DNA from: Pseudomonas poae | GTDB lineage: Bacteria; Pseudomonadota; Gammaproteobacteria; Pseudomonadales; Pseudomonadaceae | Direction of reading: 5' to 3' | DNA: 64,000 bases | Assembly: GCA_028869255.1 (NCBI GenBank) | Contig: CP110972.1 | Location: 5,866,001-5,930,000, forward strand | Shown here: positions 27,343-37,084 of the stretch, one piece after another | Layout: every line of letters starts with the position of its first letter | How positions within the stretch are numbered: the first letter of the stretch is position 1 | The notes under the pieces: generated by a model | What the model was told of the DNA's origin: nothing | Seen by the model: only the letters and a program-made list of their open reading frames with translations | Databases searched by the model: none | Translations under genes and position numbers: made by a program

Positions 27343-29106
27343 ATGCACGCCATCAGCTTTATCCAGGACCTGGCCGTGATCATGCTGGTGGCAGGGGTGG
27401 TCACCATCCTGTTTCACCGCCTCAAGCAGCCCGTGGTACTGGGCTACATCGTCGCCGGGTTCATCATCGGCCCGCATACACCGCCGTTCGGCCTGATCCA
27501 CGACGAAGACACGATCAAGACCCTGGCCGAGCTTGGGGTGATCTTCCTGATGTTCTGCCTGGGCCTGGAGTTCAGCCTGCGCAAGCTGTTCAAGGTCGGC
27601 GCCACGGCGTTTATTGCGGCGTTCCTGGAAATCATCCTGATGATCTGGATCGGTTACGAAATCGGCCGCTGGTTCGACTGGAACACCATGGACTCGCTGT
27701 TCCTCGGCGCGATCCTGGCGATTTCCTCGACCACCATCATCGTGAAGGCACTCAATGACCTGAAGATGAAAAACCAGCGCTTTGCCCAACTGATTTTTGG
27801 TGTGCTGATCGTCGAGGACATCCTCGGTATCGGCATCATCGCCCTGCTGTCGAGCATTGCCGTCAGCGGCACGGTCAGCTCCGGCGAGGTGTTCTCCACG
27901 GTCGGCAAGCTCTCGTTGTTCATGATCGTCGCGCTGGTTATCGGGATATTGCTGGTGCCGCGTTTGCTGGCGTACGTGGCCAAGTTCGAAAGCAACGAGA
28001 TGCTGCTGATCACCGTACTCGGCCTGTGTTTCGGGTTCTGCCTGCTGGTGGTCAAGCTGGAATACAGCATGGTGCTGGGGGCCTTCCTGATTGGCGCGAT
28101 CATGGCCGAATCCCGGCAGTTGGTGAAGATCGAGCGCCTGATCGAGCCGGTTCGTGACATGTTCAGTGCGATCTTCTTTGTCGCCATCGGCTTGATGATC
28201 GACCCGCAGATCCTGCTGCAATACGCCTGGCCGATCGCGGTGATTACCGTGGCGGTGGTGCTGGGCAAGATGTTGTCCTGCGGCCTGGGCGCCTTTATCG
28301 CCGGTAATGATGGCCGCACCTCACTGCGTGTGGGCATGGGGCTGTCACAGATTGGCGAGTTTTCCTTCATCATCGCCGCGCTGGGCATGACCTTGCAGGT
28401 GACCAGCGATTTCCTCTATCCGGTGGCCGTGGCGGTGTCGGCGATCACCACGCTGCTCACGCCGTACCTGATTCGCGGTGCCGACCCGCTGTCGTTGAAG
28501 ATTGCGGCGGTTATGCCCAAGCGCATGAGCCGGGTGTTTGGCATGTACGGCGAATGGTTGCGCAGTATTCAGCCGCAGGGCGAGGGTGCCATGCTGGCGT
28601 CGATGATCCGCAAGATCATCCTGCAAGTGGGGGTGAACCTGGCGCTGGTGGTGGCGATCTTCTTCGCCGGCAGTTTTTTTGCGGCGCGTATCGGTGGGTA
28701 TCTGGAAGGCTGGATCAGTGATCCAAGCTGGCAGAAGGCGTTGATCTGGGGTGGGGCGCTGCTGTTGTCGCTGCCGTTCCTGATTGCGGCGTACCGCAAG
28801 CTCAAGGCGCTGTCGATGTTGCTGGCGGAGATGAGCGTGAAGCCGGAGATGGCCGGGCGGCATACCCAGCGTGTGCGACGGGTGATCGCGGAACTGATCC
28901 CGATTTTGTCGCTGCTGGTGATTTTCCTGCTATTGGCCGCCTTGTCGGCCAGTATCCTGCCGACCAACAAATTGCTGGTGCTGATTGCCGTGGTCACGGC
29001 CGCGGTGGCGGCAGTGCTCTGGCGGTGGTTCATCCGCGTGCATACGCGGATGCAGGTCGCCTTGCTGGAGACGCTGGATAACCATAAGGATACGCCGGAG
29101 CACTAA
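27343..29106 (+). CDS. Kef-type cation:proton antiporter (CPA2 family)
   Basis: 587-residue inner-membrane antiporter. The Na+/H+ exchanger domain (~1-385) has about 12 helices, including ISSTTIIVKALNDL and IVEDILGIG with the conserved acidic residue, and the GMGLSQIGEFSF motif of KefB/KefC. No TrkA-N or RCK domain follows; instead there are three to four further helices (~430-570) and a short cytoplasmic tail. The ATG at 27343 follows CAAGGAG. K+ or Na+ specificity is not determinable. A strong hairpin sits in the leader. Confidence 0.9.
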   Translation: MHAISFIQDLAVIMLVAGVVTILFHRLKQPVVLGYIVAGFIIGPHTPPFGLIHDEDTIKTLAELGVIFLMFCLGLEFSLRKLFKVGATAFIAAFLEIILMIWIGYEIGRWFDWNTMDSLFLGAILAISSTTIIVKALNDLKMKNQRFAQLIFGVLIVEDILGIGIIALLSSIAVSGTVSSGEVFSTVGKLSLFMIVALVIGILLVPRLLAYVAKFESNEMLLITVLGLCFGFCLLVVKLEYSMVLGAFLIGAIMAESRQLVKIERLIEPVRDMFSAIFFVAIGLMIDPQILLQYAWPIAVITVAVVLGKMLSCGLGAFIAGNDGRTSLRVGMGLSQIGEFSFIIAALGMTLQVTSDFLYPVAVAVSAITTLLTPYLIRGADPLSLKIAAVMPKRMSRVFGMYGEWLRSIQPQGEGAMLASMIRKIILQVGVNLALVVAIFFAGSFFAARIGGYLEGWISDPSWQKALIWGGALLLSLPFLIAAYRKLKALSMLLAEMSVKPEMAGRHTQRVRRVIAELIPILSLLVIFLLLAALSASILPTNKLLVLIAVVTAAVAAVLWRWFIRVHTRMQVALLETLDNHKDTPEH

Positions 29107-29152
29107 CTGCGCTCGCCACACAAGCTGGCTTGCCACATAAGTGCGCGGGGAA

Positions 29153-29560
29153 TCAGCTTTCCAGCCAGACGTCCCGCGCCCAGTGCCACACCGATTCCCA
29201 GGTTTCTTCGGTTACCAGCTCTTCTTCGCCGGACCACAGCACCACGGTGCCGTCTTCTTCGACACAGTAGTAATCATCGCCGTCCTGGCAGATCGGAATC
29301 ATGCTGCGGTCAACGCCGGCATCCCAGGCGTTGGCGGCTACGTCCGGCAGGTAGGTGTGGGACTGCGGGTCGGTGACGGTCACCGGCTCCAGGCTGCCAT
29401 ACACCACGTCGCTGACGGTCAGCAGGAATTCGCGGAAGACAAAGGGGATGTCGATGAACAGTTGTTCCTCGATTTCCACCAGTTGGTCTTCGTCAGGCAG
29501 TTCCAGAGGAACCGGGACCGGTTCGTTGGCTTCACGCAATTGTTCGATGATTTCTTCCAC
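29153..29560 (-). CDS. SMI1/KNR4 (SUKH) family protein
   Basis: A 135-residue very acidic protein with the SUKH pattern LPDEDQLVEIEEQLFIDIPF (ascending helix), FREFLLTVSDVVYGSLEPV and a Trp-rich C-terminus (TWESVWHWARDVWLES). SUKH proteins are often immunity proteins to nuclease toxins, or housekeeping proteins in single copy. No toxin gene lies adjacent, so an orphan or housekeeping role is more likely. It stands alone between the antiporter and the Slam locus. Confidence 0.8.
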   Translation of the reverse strand: MEEIIEQLREANEPVPVPLELPDEDQLVEIEEQLFIDIPFVFREFLLTVSDVVYGSLEPVTVTDPQSHTYLPDVAANAWDAGVDRSMIPICQDGDDYYCVEEDGTVVLWSGEEELVTEETWESVWHWARDVWLES

Positions 29561-29679
29561 GGCCGGGATCCTCTTGCTGATGGCGCGGTTTATAGGGGCG
29601 TTTTATACAGTAGCTCGCTATAAGTGCAACCGTGAAATAGAAATCCCGGCGTAAGCACATTGCCTGTGACAACGGCGGA

Positions 29680-31179
29680 CTAGAACTGTTTCTCCAGTTT
29701 TAGGCTGATGCTGTTTTTGTCGTAGGAATAAAGCCAGTCGACATTGCTCTGCACCTGGTTGTACTTGACGGTGAGGCTGGGGACCACCTCGTACACCGCC
29801 AGGCGCGGCGCACGCAGGATGAAGGTGTAGCTTTGTTCTTCGTCATCGCGTCGGTTATCGAGGATTGCGCTGTAGGCATCGTACTGACGCTGACGGAACG
29901 AGGCGAAAAGGACGGCGCTCACGCCGATGTCAAAGTCCTTGGCCACCCCCAGGCGCACGCCCTTTTGCAGATAGGCTGCCGTGCGGTCGCGGGCGTCGCG
30001 CTCGGTGATGTCGACGCCGCCGAACAGCGTCCACTGCCGGGGCAAGGCTTGCCAGAGGGTGGCGAAGACCGAGCGGGTAGCACCGTCGAGGTTGCTGTTG
30101 ATCTCATGCTTGTAGGCCATGTCCTTGTACTCGCCTTCAAGCTTGAACATGCGCGTGGCGGACAGCGTATGAATCCACTCGCCGCGCAGGCCCCAGGCGC
30201 TGTACATGGCGTTGTCGCCGATGGTGTTGAACTCGTACGAGGGCCCGAAGGCATACTGGTTGCGCGCATCGTGGTAGCTGTAGCCAGCGTTGTTGATCAC
30301 CGTGCTTTCGTTGTACTTGCTCTCCTTTTCGTAGGCTTGGCCGTACAGCAACGACCGCACGAACAGCCCATGATGACCACTGATGGCCAAGCGTTTGTTG
30401 AGGGTGCCCTCGTAGTCCTGGCCATGGGCAGACACCGCCTTGGGCAGCGAGCGTTTGACCAGGATGGTTTCTTGATCGGTGACAAAACGGTAGGTCACGC
30501 TGCTTTCGGAGGACTGGTTGAGGTTGTCGCTCCAGGTCGGGCCGATGGCGAAGGAGCCTTGCCAGTCCTCGCGATGGTCCAGGGCCTGGACAAAGCTGTC
30601 GACGGTCCTGCCCAGGCCCATGGCCTGAGCATCAGATGGGCTGAGGCTGCTGCTGATCTGCTGGAATGCCAGTTTGGAGTCGCGATCCTTACGGTTTTCG
30701 AACTGCACCCGCGCCAACTCCAGGCGCCCGGGCAGGAAATCCGGTTGGATGGCCAGCAGTTCGCGGTAGTAGCTTTCTGCTTTTTCCAGGTCGCCATCGG
30801 CGCGGGCCAGGCCGCCCTTGGCGTAGGCCGTGAGCATCGGGTCGTGGCCGGGCAGGGCGGTGTAGCGTTTGAGGTAGTCGCGGGCGCGCGGCCATTGCTG
30901 ACGTTCGACGGACAAATACACGGCGCGGCCCAACTCATTGAGGTTATTGCCGACGCTGTAGGTCTGGCCGTCGATATCCAGCAGCGGCGCGGCGCCATCG
31001 CTGGGCACTTCATCCTTGAGCAGCTCGCGCTCTTGCTTGTTGGCGCGGTACTCGATGGTCTGGTTAAGACGCAGGCTGGTGTCCTGGTCGGCGGCGAACA
31101 CGGTGGGGGCGGTGAACAGCAGCAGGGAAAAGGGCAAACCGTGGAGGGTGAGGGATCGCTTGCAGTAGGGCTGGGGCAT
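29680..31179 (-). CDS. Slam-family outer-membrane protein (DUF560; type XI secretion)
   Basis: Predicted outer-membrane translocon for a surface or secreted cargo, 499 residues. Signal peptide to ~29 (TVFAADQ). N-terminal TPR-like helical domain (~70-195, e.g. YAKGGLARADGDLEKAESYY). C-terminal DUF560 beta-barrel (~205-499) with alternating strands, ending in the aromatic LKLEKQF. This is the architecture of Slam1/HsmA proteins that export TbpB-like lipoproteins and hemophilin. It lies directly downstream of a small secreted cargo-like gene and a TonB receptor on the same strand. A terminator hairpin between cargo and this gene probably lowers its expression relative to cargo. Confidence 0.87.
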   Translation of the reverse strand: MPQPYCKRSLTLHGLPFSLLLFTAPTVFAADQDTSLRLNQTIEYRANKQERELLKDEVPSDGAAPLLDIDGQTYSVGNNLNELGRAVYLSVERQQWPRARDYLKRYTALPGHDPMLTAYAKGGLARADGDLEKAESYYRELLAIQPDFLPGRLELARVQFENRKDRDSKLAFQQISSSLSPSDAQAMGLGRTVDSFVQALDHREDWQGSFAIGPTWSDNLNQSSESSVTYRFVTDQETILVKRSLPKAVSAHGQDYEGTLNKRLAISGHHGLFVRSLLYGQAYEKESKYNESTVINNAGYSYHDARNQYAFGPSYEFNTIGDNAMYSAWGLRGEWIHTLSATRMFKLEGEYKDMAYKHEINSNLDGATRSVFATLWQALPRQWTLFGGVDITERDARDRTAAYLQKGVRLGVAKDFDIGVSAVLFASFRQRQYDAYSAILDNRRDDEEQSYTFILRAPRLAVYEVVPSLTVKYNQVQSNVDWLYSYDKNSISLKLEKQF

Positions 31180-31210
31180 TACCGGGCTCTCGGGATCGCT
31201 TCAAAACGCC

Positions 31211-31244
31211 AAAAGCAAGTGCCTGACCGTCAGGCACTTGCTTG
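31211..31244 (-). terminator. Intrinsic terminator / attenuator between cargo and Slam genes
   Basis: On the minus strand AAGCAAGTGCCTGA and TCAGGCACTTGCTT form a perfect 14-pair stem with a three-base loop, followed by TT and then GGCGTTTT. It lies 28 bases after the cargo stop codon and 32 bases before the Slam start. It should end most transcripts after the cargo and let some read into the Slam gene. Confidence 0.75.
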
Positions 31245-31271
31245 CTGGTGCTACGTCAGTTCAAGCCGCAA

Positions 31272-32033
31272 TTACTTGGCTACACCGCCGAAAGCGGTGT
31301 CGTAGTCACGGTTGGCGAACTTGGCGATACCGGCCAGCGACGCGGTGGAACCTGCGCCGAAGAAGCTGCCTTGGGTGGTACCGGTGGACAGCAGGCCGTT
31401 GGTGGTTGGGTTCAGGGCTGCCGCGTTGCCACTGAAGCCTGCGGTGGTGGTGTTGATGTTGGCGTTTACGGCCACTCGCAGGTTGGCGTTGGCGATCGAA
31501 CCGGTCAGGGTCGGCGCTGCGCTGCCGAAGGATGCGGTCAGGTCGCCGGACAGCACGTTGGCTCCGGAGTAGTTGTTGATGCCTTGTACCGCATAGGTCA
31601 CGTTGGCAGTCGGCAGTACGCGGCCGGTGGTGTCGCCGGAGTAGTACACGACGCGGGTCGGGTCGTTGTTGGTGCCGTTCTGCGACCACTCACCGTAGTA
31701 CACCTGCTGGCTGGCGACTTGTTTGAAGTCGAAGTTGCCCAGTGCGGCATGGGAGGCTGGCATCATCGCCGGCGTGATGGTGGTGACGCCATTGGCGTCG
31801 GTGGCGACCATGCCTTTAAGGCCGGCGAAGCCTACTTTTGCGCCACCGTAGAACGCCAGGACGCCAACGGCCGGCTGGCCTGGAGTGCTGGGGTGGTTCA
31901 CGGTGCCGGTGCCGCCGGTGCCTTCAACGACGATAGTGCCGGTATAACTTTGCCCCGAAGAAACATCTGCTTGAGCAACGCCAGCCAAACCCAGAAGTGC
32001 CACTGCCAATACTGTGTAGTTGAAAGTTTTCAT
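31272..32033 (-). CDS. Secreted Slam-substrate (hemophilin/HphA-like) cargo protein
   Basis: 253 residues with a classic signal peptide (MKTFNYTVLAVALLGLAGVA, cleavage after AQA). No lipobox Cys is present, so the product would be released or held non-covalently, like hemophilin HphA. The mature protein is Gly/Ala/Thr/Asn-rich. The C-terminal half has the small beta-barrel pattern of Slam substrates (LTASFGSAAPTLTGSIANA ... QGSFFGAGSTASLAGIAKF). The start at 32033 is preferred; an ATG at 32045 adds MDEE. It lies between the TonB receptor and the Slam gene. Haem binding is inferred from the HphA-HsmA-HphR analogy; no diagnostic ligand is evident. Confidence 0.75.
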   Translation of the reverse strand: MKTFNYTVLAVALLGLAGVAQADVSSGQSYTGTIVVEGTGGTGTVNHPSTPGQPAVGVLAFYGGAKVGFAGLKGMVATDANGVTTITPAMMPASHAALGNFDFKQVASQQVYYGEWSQNGTNNDPTRVVYYSGDTTGRVLPTANVTYAVQGINNYSGANVLSGDLTASFGSAAPTLTGSIANANLRVAVNANINTTTAGFSGNAAALNPTTNGLLSTGTTQGSFFGAGSTASLAGIAKFANRDYDTAFGGVAK

Positions 32034-32118
32034 TTCTTCATCCATTGAGTTATTTAATTAATTCAACACGTCAAGCTGCTGCCAATTGCTCTTAGCCGCC
32101 CATGGTGCACCTCACAAG

Positions 32119-35100
32119 TTAGAACGTAGTGGTAAAGCCGATTTTCAATGTCCGACCCGGCGCGGGCATTGCCGACCGTGTCAGTGGGTCGATGTAATAC
32201 AGGTTGCTCAAGTTGGTGCCGGTTAATTCGATGGATGCAGCATCGGTCAACGTGTAATTGATATAGGCGTCGTAGGTGACGATCGTGTCCCAGGACATGG
32301 GTGTATTGATGTAATAACTGACCATCGCGCTGTCCGGGTAGTTACTGTAGAACTTGCTCTGGTGCTGACGGTAGTAAATGGCGCGTCCGCCGACTTCCAG
32401 TTTGCGATTGAAGAACCGTGCGCCTGCGCCCAGGTTGGCGGACCATTCCGGCTGGGCCATGCTCACCAGAGTAACCGCCCACAAAGCCATCGTCCACACA
32501 GTTGGGAGTGCTGCCGTTGGTGCTGATCGCGACAGCCGAGTCTTCGTCACAAACTTTGCTTTTCAGCACATGGGCGATGCTCACGTCGGTAAACACCCGC
32601 CCGTTGTCGTAACGCCCCTGGAATTCCACGCCGGAGGTGGTCTGTTTCTCCAAGTTGCTGAAGCGCAACTCCGGGCTGCGTTCAATCACGTTTTTGATGG
32701 TGTTGTGGTAATACGTCAGCTTTATATCGGCGCGTTCACTGCCGCCCCAGCCCGCCAGGTTATGAATGTAAGCCGCTTCATAGTTATAGGCATGTTCCGG
32801 CTCCAGCCCCCAGGGATTGACCGATGAAGAAAAGCCCAGTGTGCTTTCAAACAGGCTCGGGTAACGAATAGCTTCGCTGTAGCGGAAATACACCCGGCCG
32901 TTCTCTGAGGTATAAAAAGTGGCTGACACGTTGGGTGCCCAGTCACTGTCTTTCTGGTGTTTTGCACTCACATCCTTTTGATAACCCGTGTTGTTGCCGG
33001 AGGCACTGCACGCAATGATATCTTCACCGGCGTTCAAGCCATTGATGCATGGGTTGTTAGCACGTGAGTACTTTCCTTTTCCGTCACTTGCCCAATTCGC
33101 CTGGTGCTGAGTGTCTTCAACCAGCGGGGTGTCTTTTTTGATCTGTTCTATTTCGGCCAGGCGCTGCGCCTCCGGAATGCCGAACATGTCCCAGAAGAAC
33201 TGGTTACCTGCAACTTTTTGATCGACATTGGCTTGCCACTCGGCGTTGCTCAGGGTTTTTCGGGTGGTGTAACTGACGGTCCTGCCGTTTTCGACGAACT
33301 GCGTGGTGACCCCGGTTTTGTCCTGGGTTTCCTTCAGGTAGTCATCAAATGCCCAATACGACGAATACCGTGCCCCTGCCGTGAATTTGGCGAACGTTAC
33401 CGGCCGCCATTCAAAGTTGAAGTTGTATTCGCGCTCGTCACGACGACCGGCCCGCGGGTTCATGCGCAAGGTGTCGTAGATGATCGGGTCGTAATAATCA
33501 TCCTTCGAAGCCAATTTCTCATGCTGGTAACTGGCGCCCAGGGTCAGGTCCAGGCTGTCGAGCAGCTTGAGTTTGTTACTGGCGGTCACTCCGGCCCGAT
33601 CATGTTGAGCATTGGCCACGGCGGTGTTCCTGAATACCGGGTTGGCCGCGCTGGTGGCATTGGGCACGCCGCCGCTTGAGTAGGTGTCGCTTTGGGTATT
33701 GGTGGCCCAGAAGTTGGAGTAGAAATCCACCCACGGGTTGTCCTGGGGCTTGAGGTTGTATTCCAGGTTGTAGGCTTTGCTCTGCACATGGCTCAGGGGC
33801 CATTGCGGTACGCCGCTGGTTTCGGCGTCGAACGGGTCGCCGGGGCGGAAGAACGAGATGCGTGACGGCATGATCTCGCCGTACAGCGAATCGGTGTCGC
33901 GGTAGCCGAACTCCAGGGATTGGTCGTCATCAATCTTGAGTTTGGCCTTGGCCAGCCAGGACTCCATCTTGCTCGATGTGTTGGGCACTTCATCGCCGGG
34001 TTTATAGATGTTGGCCAGGTTGGGGATGTAGTCGAACTGGCCATTGATCTGTTTGCCGGTGGAATAGAAACCGGTTTTGTTCTTGCCCGCGTAGTGGTTG
34101 CCTTTTTCGCGGTAGGCATAGGCGGCGAGCAGTTCGAATTTTTCCTGTCGGGTGCCGAGAGCCAGGCGATAGGCCGAGTCGTCGCCGGAGATCAGCTGGT
34201 TGTCGCGACCGGTGCGCGGGTGCTTGTACAGCGACGGGTCGTAGTAGGAATAGATCGGAATGTACTGGTAGTCGGCTGGCGGGGTTTGCCCGGTCATCAG
34301 CGTCGGCAATTTGGGTGACACCGAGTTGTTGCTGCCTTCCATTTTCAGCTCGCCACCGAACGCCTGGCCTTCCTTGAGAATGTCATCCACGTTCAAGGTG
34401 TTGGCCACCACCGCACCACCGACGCCGCTGTAGACGTTGCGCTCCAGGTTCGGCCCCTTGAGCACCTTGATGCTGCCGATCAGGTTGGGGTCGATGTAGT
34501 TACGGTTGTTGGCGCCCATGTAGCCGCGATACACCGTCAATGCCTGTTCGGTGCCATCGATGGTCAGCGGTACGCGGCCTGGGCCCTGGATGCCGCGCAC
34601 GTTCGGGTCCAGCGCGCCACTGTTGCGGCCGTCGCCGCTGTAGACGTTGAGCATGCCCTTGAACATGTCGGCGGGGGCGGCGCCTTTGTAGCGTTCGATT
34701 TGCTCCTTGCCGGAGTAGACCGAGGAGGTGTCCTGATCGTAGACGTCGTTGTAGCCCCTTTCGTCGCGGGACTCCTTGCCTTCCATGCCGAGCACATAGA
34801 TGGGCGCCAGATCACCTTGCTGGATGCCGCTGGTGCCCTGTGCGGATTGCACCTGGATCACCGGCCGTTCAGGTGCGCCGACCAGGCTGTAGGAGACGGC
34901 TTGGTTGGCCAGCAGTTGCTGCAGCGCCGCGTCCAGGGACAGCCGGCCCTTGACCGGGTTGGCGTTGCGGCCGGTAAGGTCGTTGCTGCCCAGGTAGAGC
35001 TCGACACCCGCCTGACGCGCCAGCAGCACCAGGCCCGCATCCAGTGACAAGGCTGGTACATCGAAGTCGTGATAGCCGCCGCGGGTCTGGGCGTGGTTGG

Positions 35101-35233
35101 CGCTTTGCGCGGTGTTGCTGCGCGCGGGGCTCGGGTCTGCGGCATTGGCGCACAGTGCGAAAACGGCCAACTGAATCCCCAGGCTCAGTCGGGTGCGGTT
35201 TATCGCCTTACGCTTCTTGTTGTTCTGTTGCAT
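32119..35233 (-). CDS. TonB-dependent receptor with N-terminal signalling (STN) domain, frameshifted in this sequence
   Basis: About 1037 residues after repair. Signal peptide, then an STN domain (~55-130: FDVPALSLDAGLVLLARQAG, AALQQLLANQAVSY) that talks to the FecR anti-sigma. The plug domain follows (GRVPLTIDGTEQALTVYRGY, VLKGPNLERNVYSGVGGAVV), then a large beta-barrel ending in LKIGFTTTF. The frame breaks near 32465-32475 and continues in the other frame to 32119; one extra base in CCAGAGTA accounts for it. The plug and size resemble haem/haemoglobin-type receptors (HphR/HpuB-like), but a haem-specific NPNL-like motif was not found. Start at 35233; a GTG at 35251 is possible. Confidence 0.87.
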
Positions 35234-35308
35234 CTGCACAGCCGGCCTCACTAAAGCAAATAAGAGTTATTCACATGTAGTAGAAACGCAGCAGCAGCGA
35301 AAACGCGA

Positions 35309-35325
35309 TAGATCGTTATGATCTA
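35309..35325. promoter_or_regulatory. Inverted repeat upstream of the TonB receptor gene
   Basis: TAGATC-GTTAT-GATCTA, perfect six-base arms with five-base spacer, 76 bases before the receptor start, in an otherwise AT-rich 145-base gap. It could be a regulator site or part of the ECF promoter region. No match to a Fur box or a known ECF promoter was recognised. Confidence 0.35.
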
Positions 35326-35377
35326 TGTATCAGGATTTATATAAATATACAGGCTGGCAGCGGCGTGCCGCCGATCG

Positions 35378-36358
35378 TCAATAGATCAGCGTCACGCCCG
35401 GCAGGTTGAGCAAACGCCCATTGGCTTGGGCCGCCATACGCTTGAGGGCATCGTCGAGGTTGTCCAGGCGCATGACAGCGCTGATACGAACATCGCTCAG
35501 CGCATCGCCCTTGACCATCACCAGGCCCGGGCGATAGCGATTGATACGCGCCACGGCATCAGCGAGGCGTTCGCGCAGGAAGACCAGTTGCCCATCCTGC
35601 CAGCTGGCCAACTCATCGGGCCGGGTAGTGAGCGGCACAAGGCCGGCTTTGGGGCTGAAGCGCAGGCTGTTGCCTTGCTCCAATTGCGCCGAGCCTGCCG
35701 CGTCATCACGTTGCTGGGGCGTCAGATTGATTTCGACCTGGTGCTGCAAAACCCCGACCCAGCCCTCGCGGTCCTGACCTACGCCGACCACGTAGCGTGT
35801 ACCACGGGCGGTGATATCGGCCCCGGGGGCGCGTACGGTAAACGGGCGTCGTTCCTGTTCGTTGACCGGCGCTGGGGTAAACACGGCCTCGCCCTGGCTG
35901 AGGCGCACCAGCCGGGTTTGGTCGTCATAGGCAATGCTCAGCAGGCTGTGGCTGCCCAGCTCTACCCGACTGCCGTCCACCAGCGTGATCTGGCGGGTTT
36001 CACCAAAACCGGTGTGGTAGTCGCTGTTCAAGGCTTTCAACCAGAAGGGCGGGGCGAGCCACATCCAGCAGCCCAGTGCCAATGCGGCCACGGCAGCACT
36101 GGCAGGCAGCGGCCGGCGAGTCCAGCGGGCACGCGCCGGGCGTTGGGGTTTTACGTAGCCAGTACGGCGCTTGAGCATTGCGGTTGCCTGCCAGGCGCGA
36201 TCAGCTCGGCCTACGGCGGCGGCATGCCGGGGGTCGGCTGCCTGCCAGCGCCGGAAAGCCTCCAGCTCACGTGGCGAGAGCTGTCCTTGGCGGTGACGCA
36301 TCACCCAGTCGGCAGCGTTGCGCTCTACCGGGTCGATAGTCTGAGGGGAGTCGTTCAC
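35378..36358 (-). CDS. FecR family anti-sigma/sigma regulator
   Basis: 326-residue inner-membrane signalling protein. N-terminal cytoplasmic DUF4880/sigma-binding domain (AADWVMRHRQGQLSPRELEA, ~14-70), one membrane helix (~84-100, AAVAALALGCWMWLAPP), periplasmic FecR domain (~115-210, TLVDGSRVELGSHSLLSIAY). The C-terminal part resembles an STN-like fold (RINRYRPGLVMVKGDALSD). It lies between the sigma factor and the receptor with STN domain, so it should relay receptor occupancy to the sigma factor. The gap to the sigma gene is 43 bases. Confidence 0.92.
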   Translation of the reverse strand: MNDSPQTIDPVERNAADWVMRHRQGQLSPRELEAFRRWQAADPRHAAAVGRADRAWQATAMLKRRTGYVKPQRPARARWTRRPLPASAAVAALALGCWMWLAPPFWLKALNSDYHTGFGETRQITLVDGSRVELGSHSLLSIAYDDQTRLVRLSQGEAVFTPAPVNEQERRPFTVRAPGADITARGTRYVVGVGQDREGWVGVLQHQVEINLTPQQRDDAAGSAQLEQGNSLRFSPKAGLVPLTTRPDELASWQDGQLVFLRERLADAVARINRYRPGLVMVKGDALSDVRISAVMRLDNLDDALKRMAAQANGRLLNLPGVTLIY

Positions 36359-36401
36359 GGTTCTGACTGGTTACCTTCTTGCTTCCTGGAATACCCAAGG
36401 C

Positions 36402-36899
36402 TTAATCCTCTGAGTCGGGATCGAGTGCCTTGCCGATCCTGGCCAGTGCCATCGCCATGTGTTTTTGTACAGAGCTTGTGGATATCCGTAAATAGCGGGC
36501 GGTCTCTTTGTGCGTCATGCCTTCGACGCGGCAAAGCATGAAGATATCACGGGTGCGCTCCGGCATCCGTTCCAGCAGGCTTTCCAGTTGCTCCATGGCC
36601 AGGGCATCGAAAGCCAGTTCCTCGGGGCCGCTGGCCTCATCCACCAGGGTCGCGAAATACGCCGTGGCGTCGTTATCGAAGCGCTTTTCGCCGTAGCGCC
36701 GATGATGATCAATCATGAGGTTGTGCGCTACCCGAAACAGATAGGACGGCGCGCAAAGGATGCGCTCCAGGTTCTCCAACTGGGCGATGCGCAGGAACGT
36801 GTCCTGCACCAGATCCGACGCCAGGCTGGGGGAGCATTTCTTGCGCAGCAGGTAACGGTGCAGCGCGGATGCATGTTGATTGAACAGTTTTTCCAGCAC
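36402..36899 (-). CDS. ECF RNA polymerase sigma factor (iron-starvation/FecI type)
   Basis: 165 residues. Region 2 (~10-75: RYLLRKKCSPSLASDLVQDT, APSYLFRVAHNLMIDHHRR) and region 4 (~105-158: LERMPERTRDIFMLCRVEG, MTHKETARYLRISTSSVQKH) are intact. It groups with FecI/PvdS-like ECF factors by its FecR partner. A Fur-type palindrome lies 49 bases upstream, so it should be made when iron is scarce and activated when the receptor binds its ligand. Target promoter probably precedes the receptor gene. Confidence 0.92.
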   Translation of the reverse strand: MLEKLFNQHASALHRYLLRKKCSPSLASDLVQDTFLRIAQLENLERILCAPSYLFRVAHNLMIDHHRRYGEKRFDNDATAYFATLVDEASGPEELAFDALAMEQLESLLERMPERTRDIFMLCRVEGMTHKETARYLRISTSSVQKHMAMALARIGKALDPDSED

Positions 36900-36947
36900 G
36901 GCGGCACGTTCCTATGCTCGGGCAGAACCGGGAGAGGATGCGAGTAT

Positions 36948-36966
36948 AGTGAGAACCGTTCTCATT
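36948..36966. promoter_or_regulatory. Fur box upstream of the ECF sigma gene
   Basis: AGTGAGAACCGTTCTCATT is a 19-base near-palindrome (8 of 9 arm positions pair) with the GAGAAnnnTTCTC core typical of Pseudomonas Fur boxes. It lies 49-67 bases before the sigma-factor start, where iron-dependent repression would be expected. Confidence 0.75.
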
Positions 36967-37002
36967 AATCCAGCAAAACTGTGCAGCGCTTTTTTGGCCG
37001 GC

Positions 37003-37053
37003 AAAAAAATACCCCGGCTGCGTATTTCCTTTACAGGCAATACACAACCGGGG
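37003..37053 (-). terminator. Rho-independent terminator of the Tim44-like gene
   Basis: On the minus strand CCCCGG (37053-37048) pairs with CCGGGG (37017-37012), with an inner GTATT/AATAC pairing, followed by TATTTTTTT (37010-37003). It is about 30 bases past the stop of the gene at 37085. Confidence 0.7.
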
Positions 37054-37084
37054 CTGTTTACAGCACGCTCAAGGCGCCGCGCGG

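Noticed and set aside
27138-27758. Separate plus-strand protein upstream of the antiporter
   Set aside because: It runs through the leader hairpin and then out of frame inside the antiporter gene; no domain.
29106-29150. REP element after the antiporter gene
   Set aside because: Only short fragments (GCTCGCCACA, GGCTTGCC) occur and no inverted arm; too degenerate to call.
29153-29560. Immunity gene of a polymorphic toxin
   Set aside because: No toxin, secretion or repeat region adjoins the SUKH-type gene, so the immunity label is not supported here.
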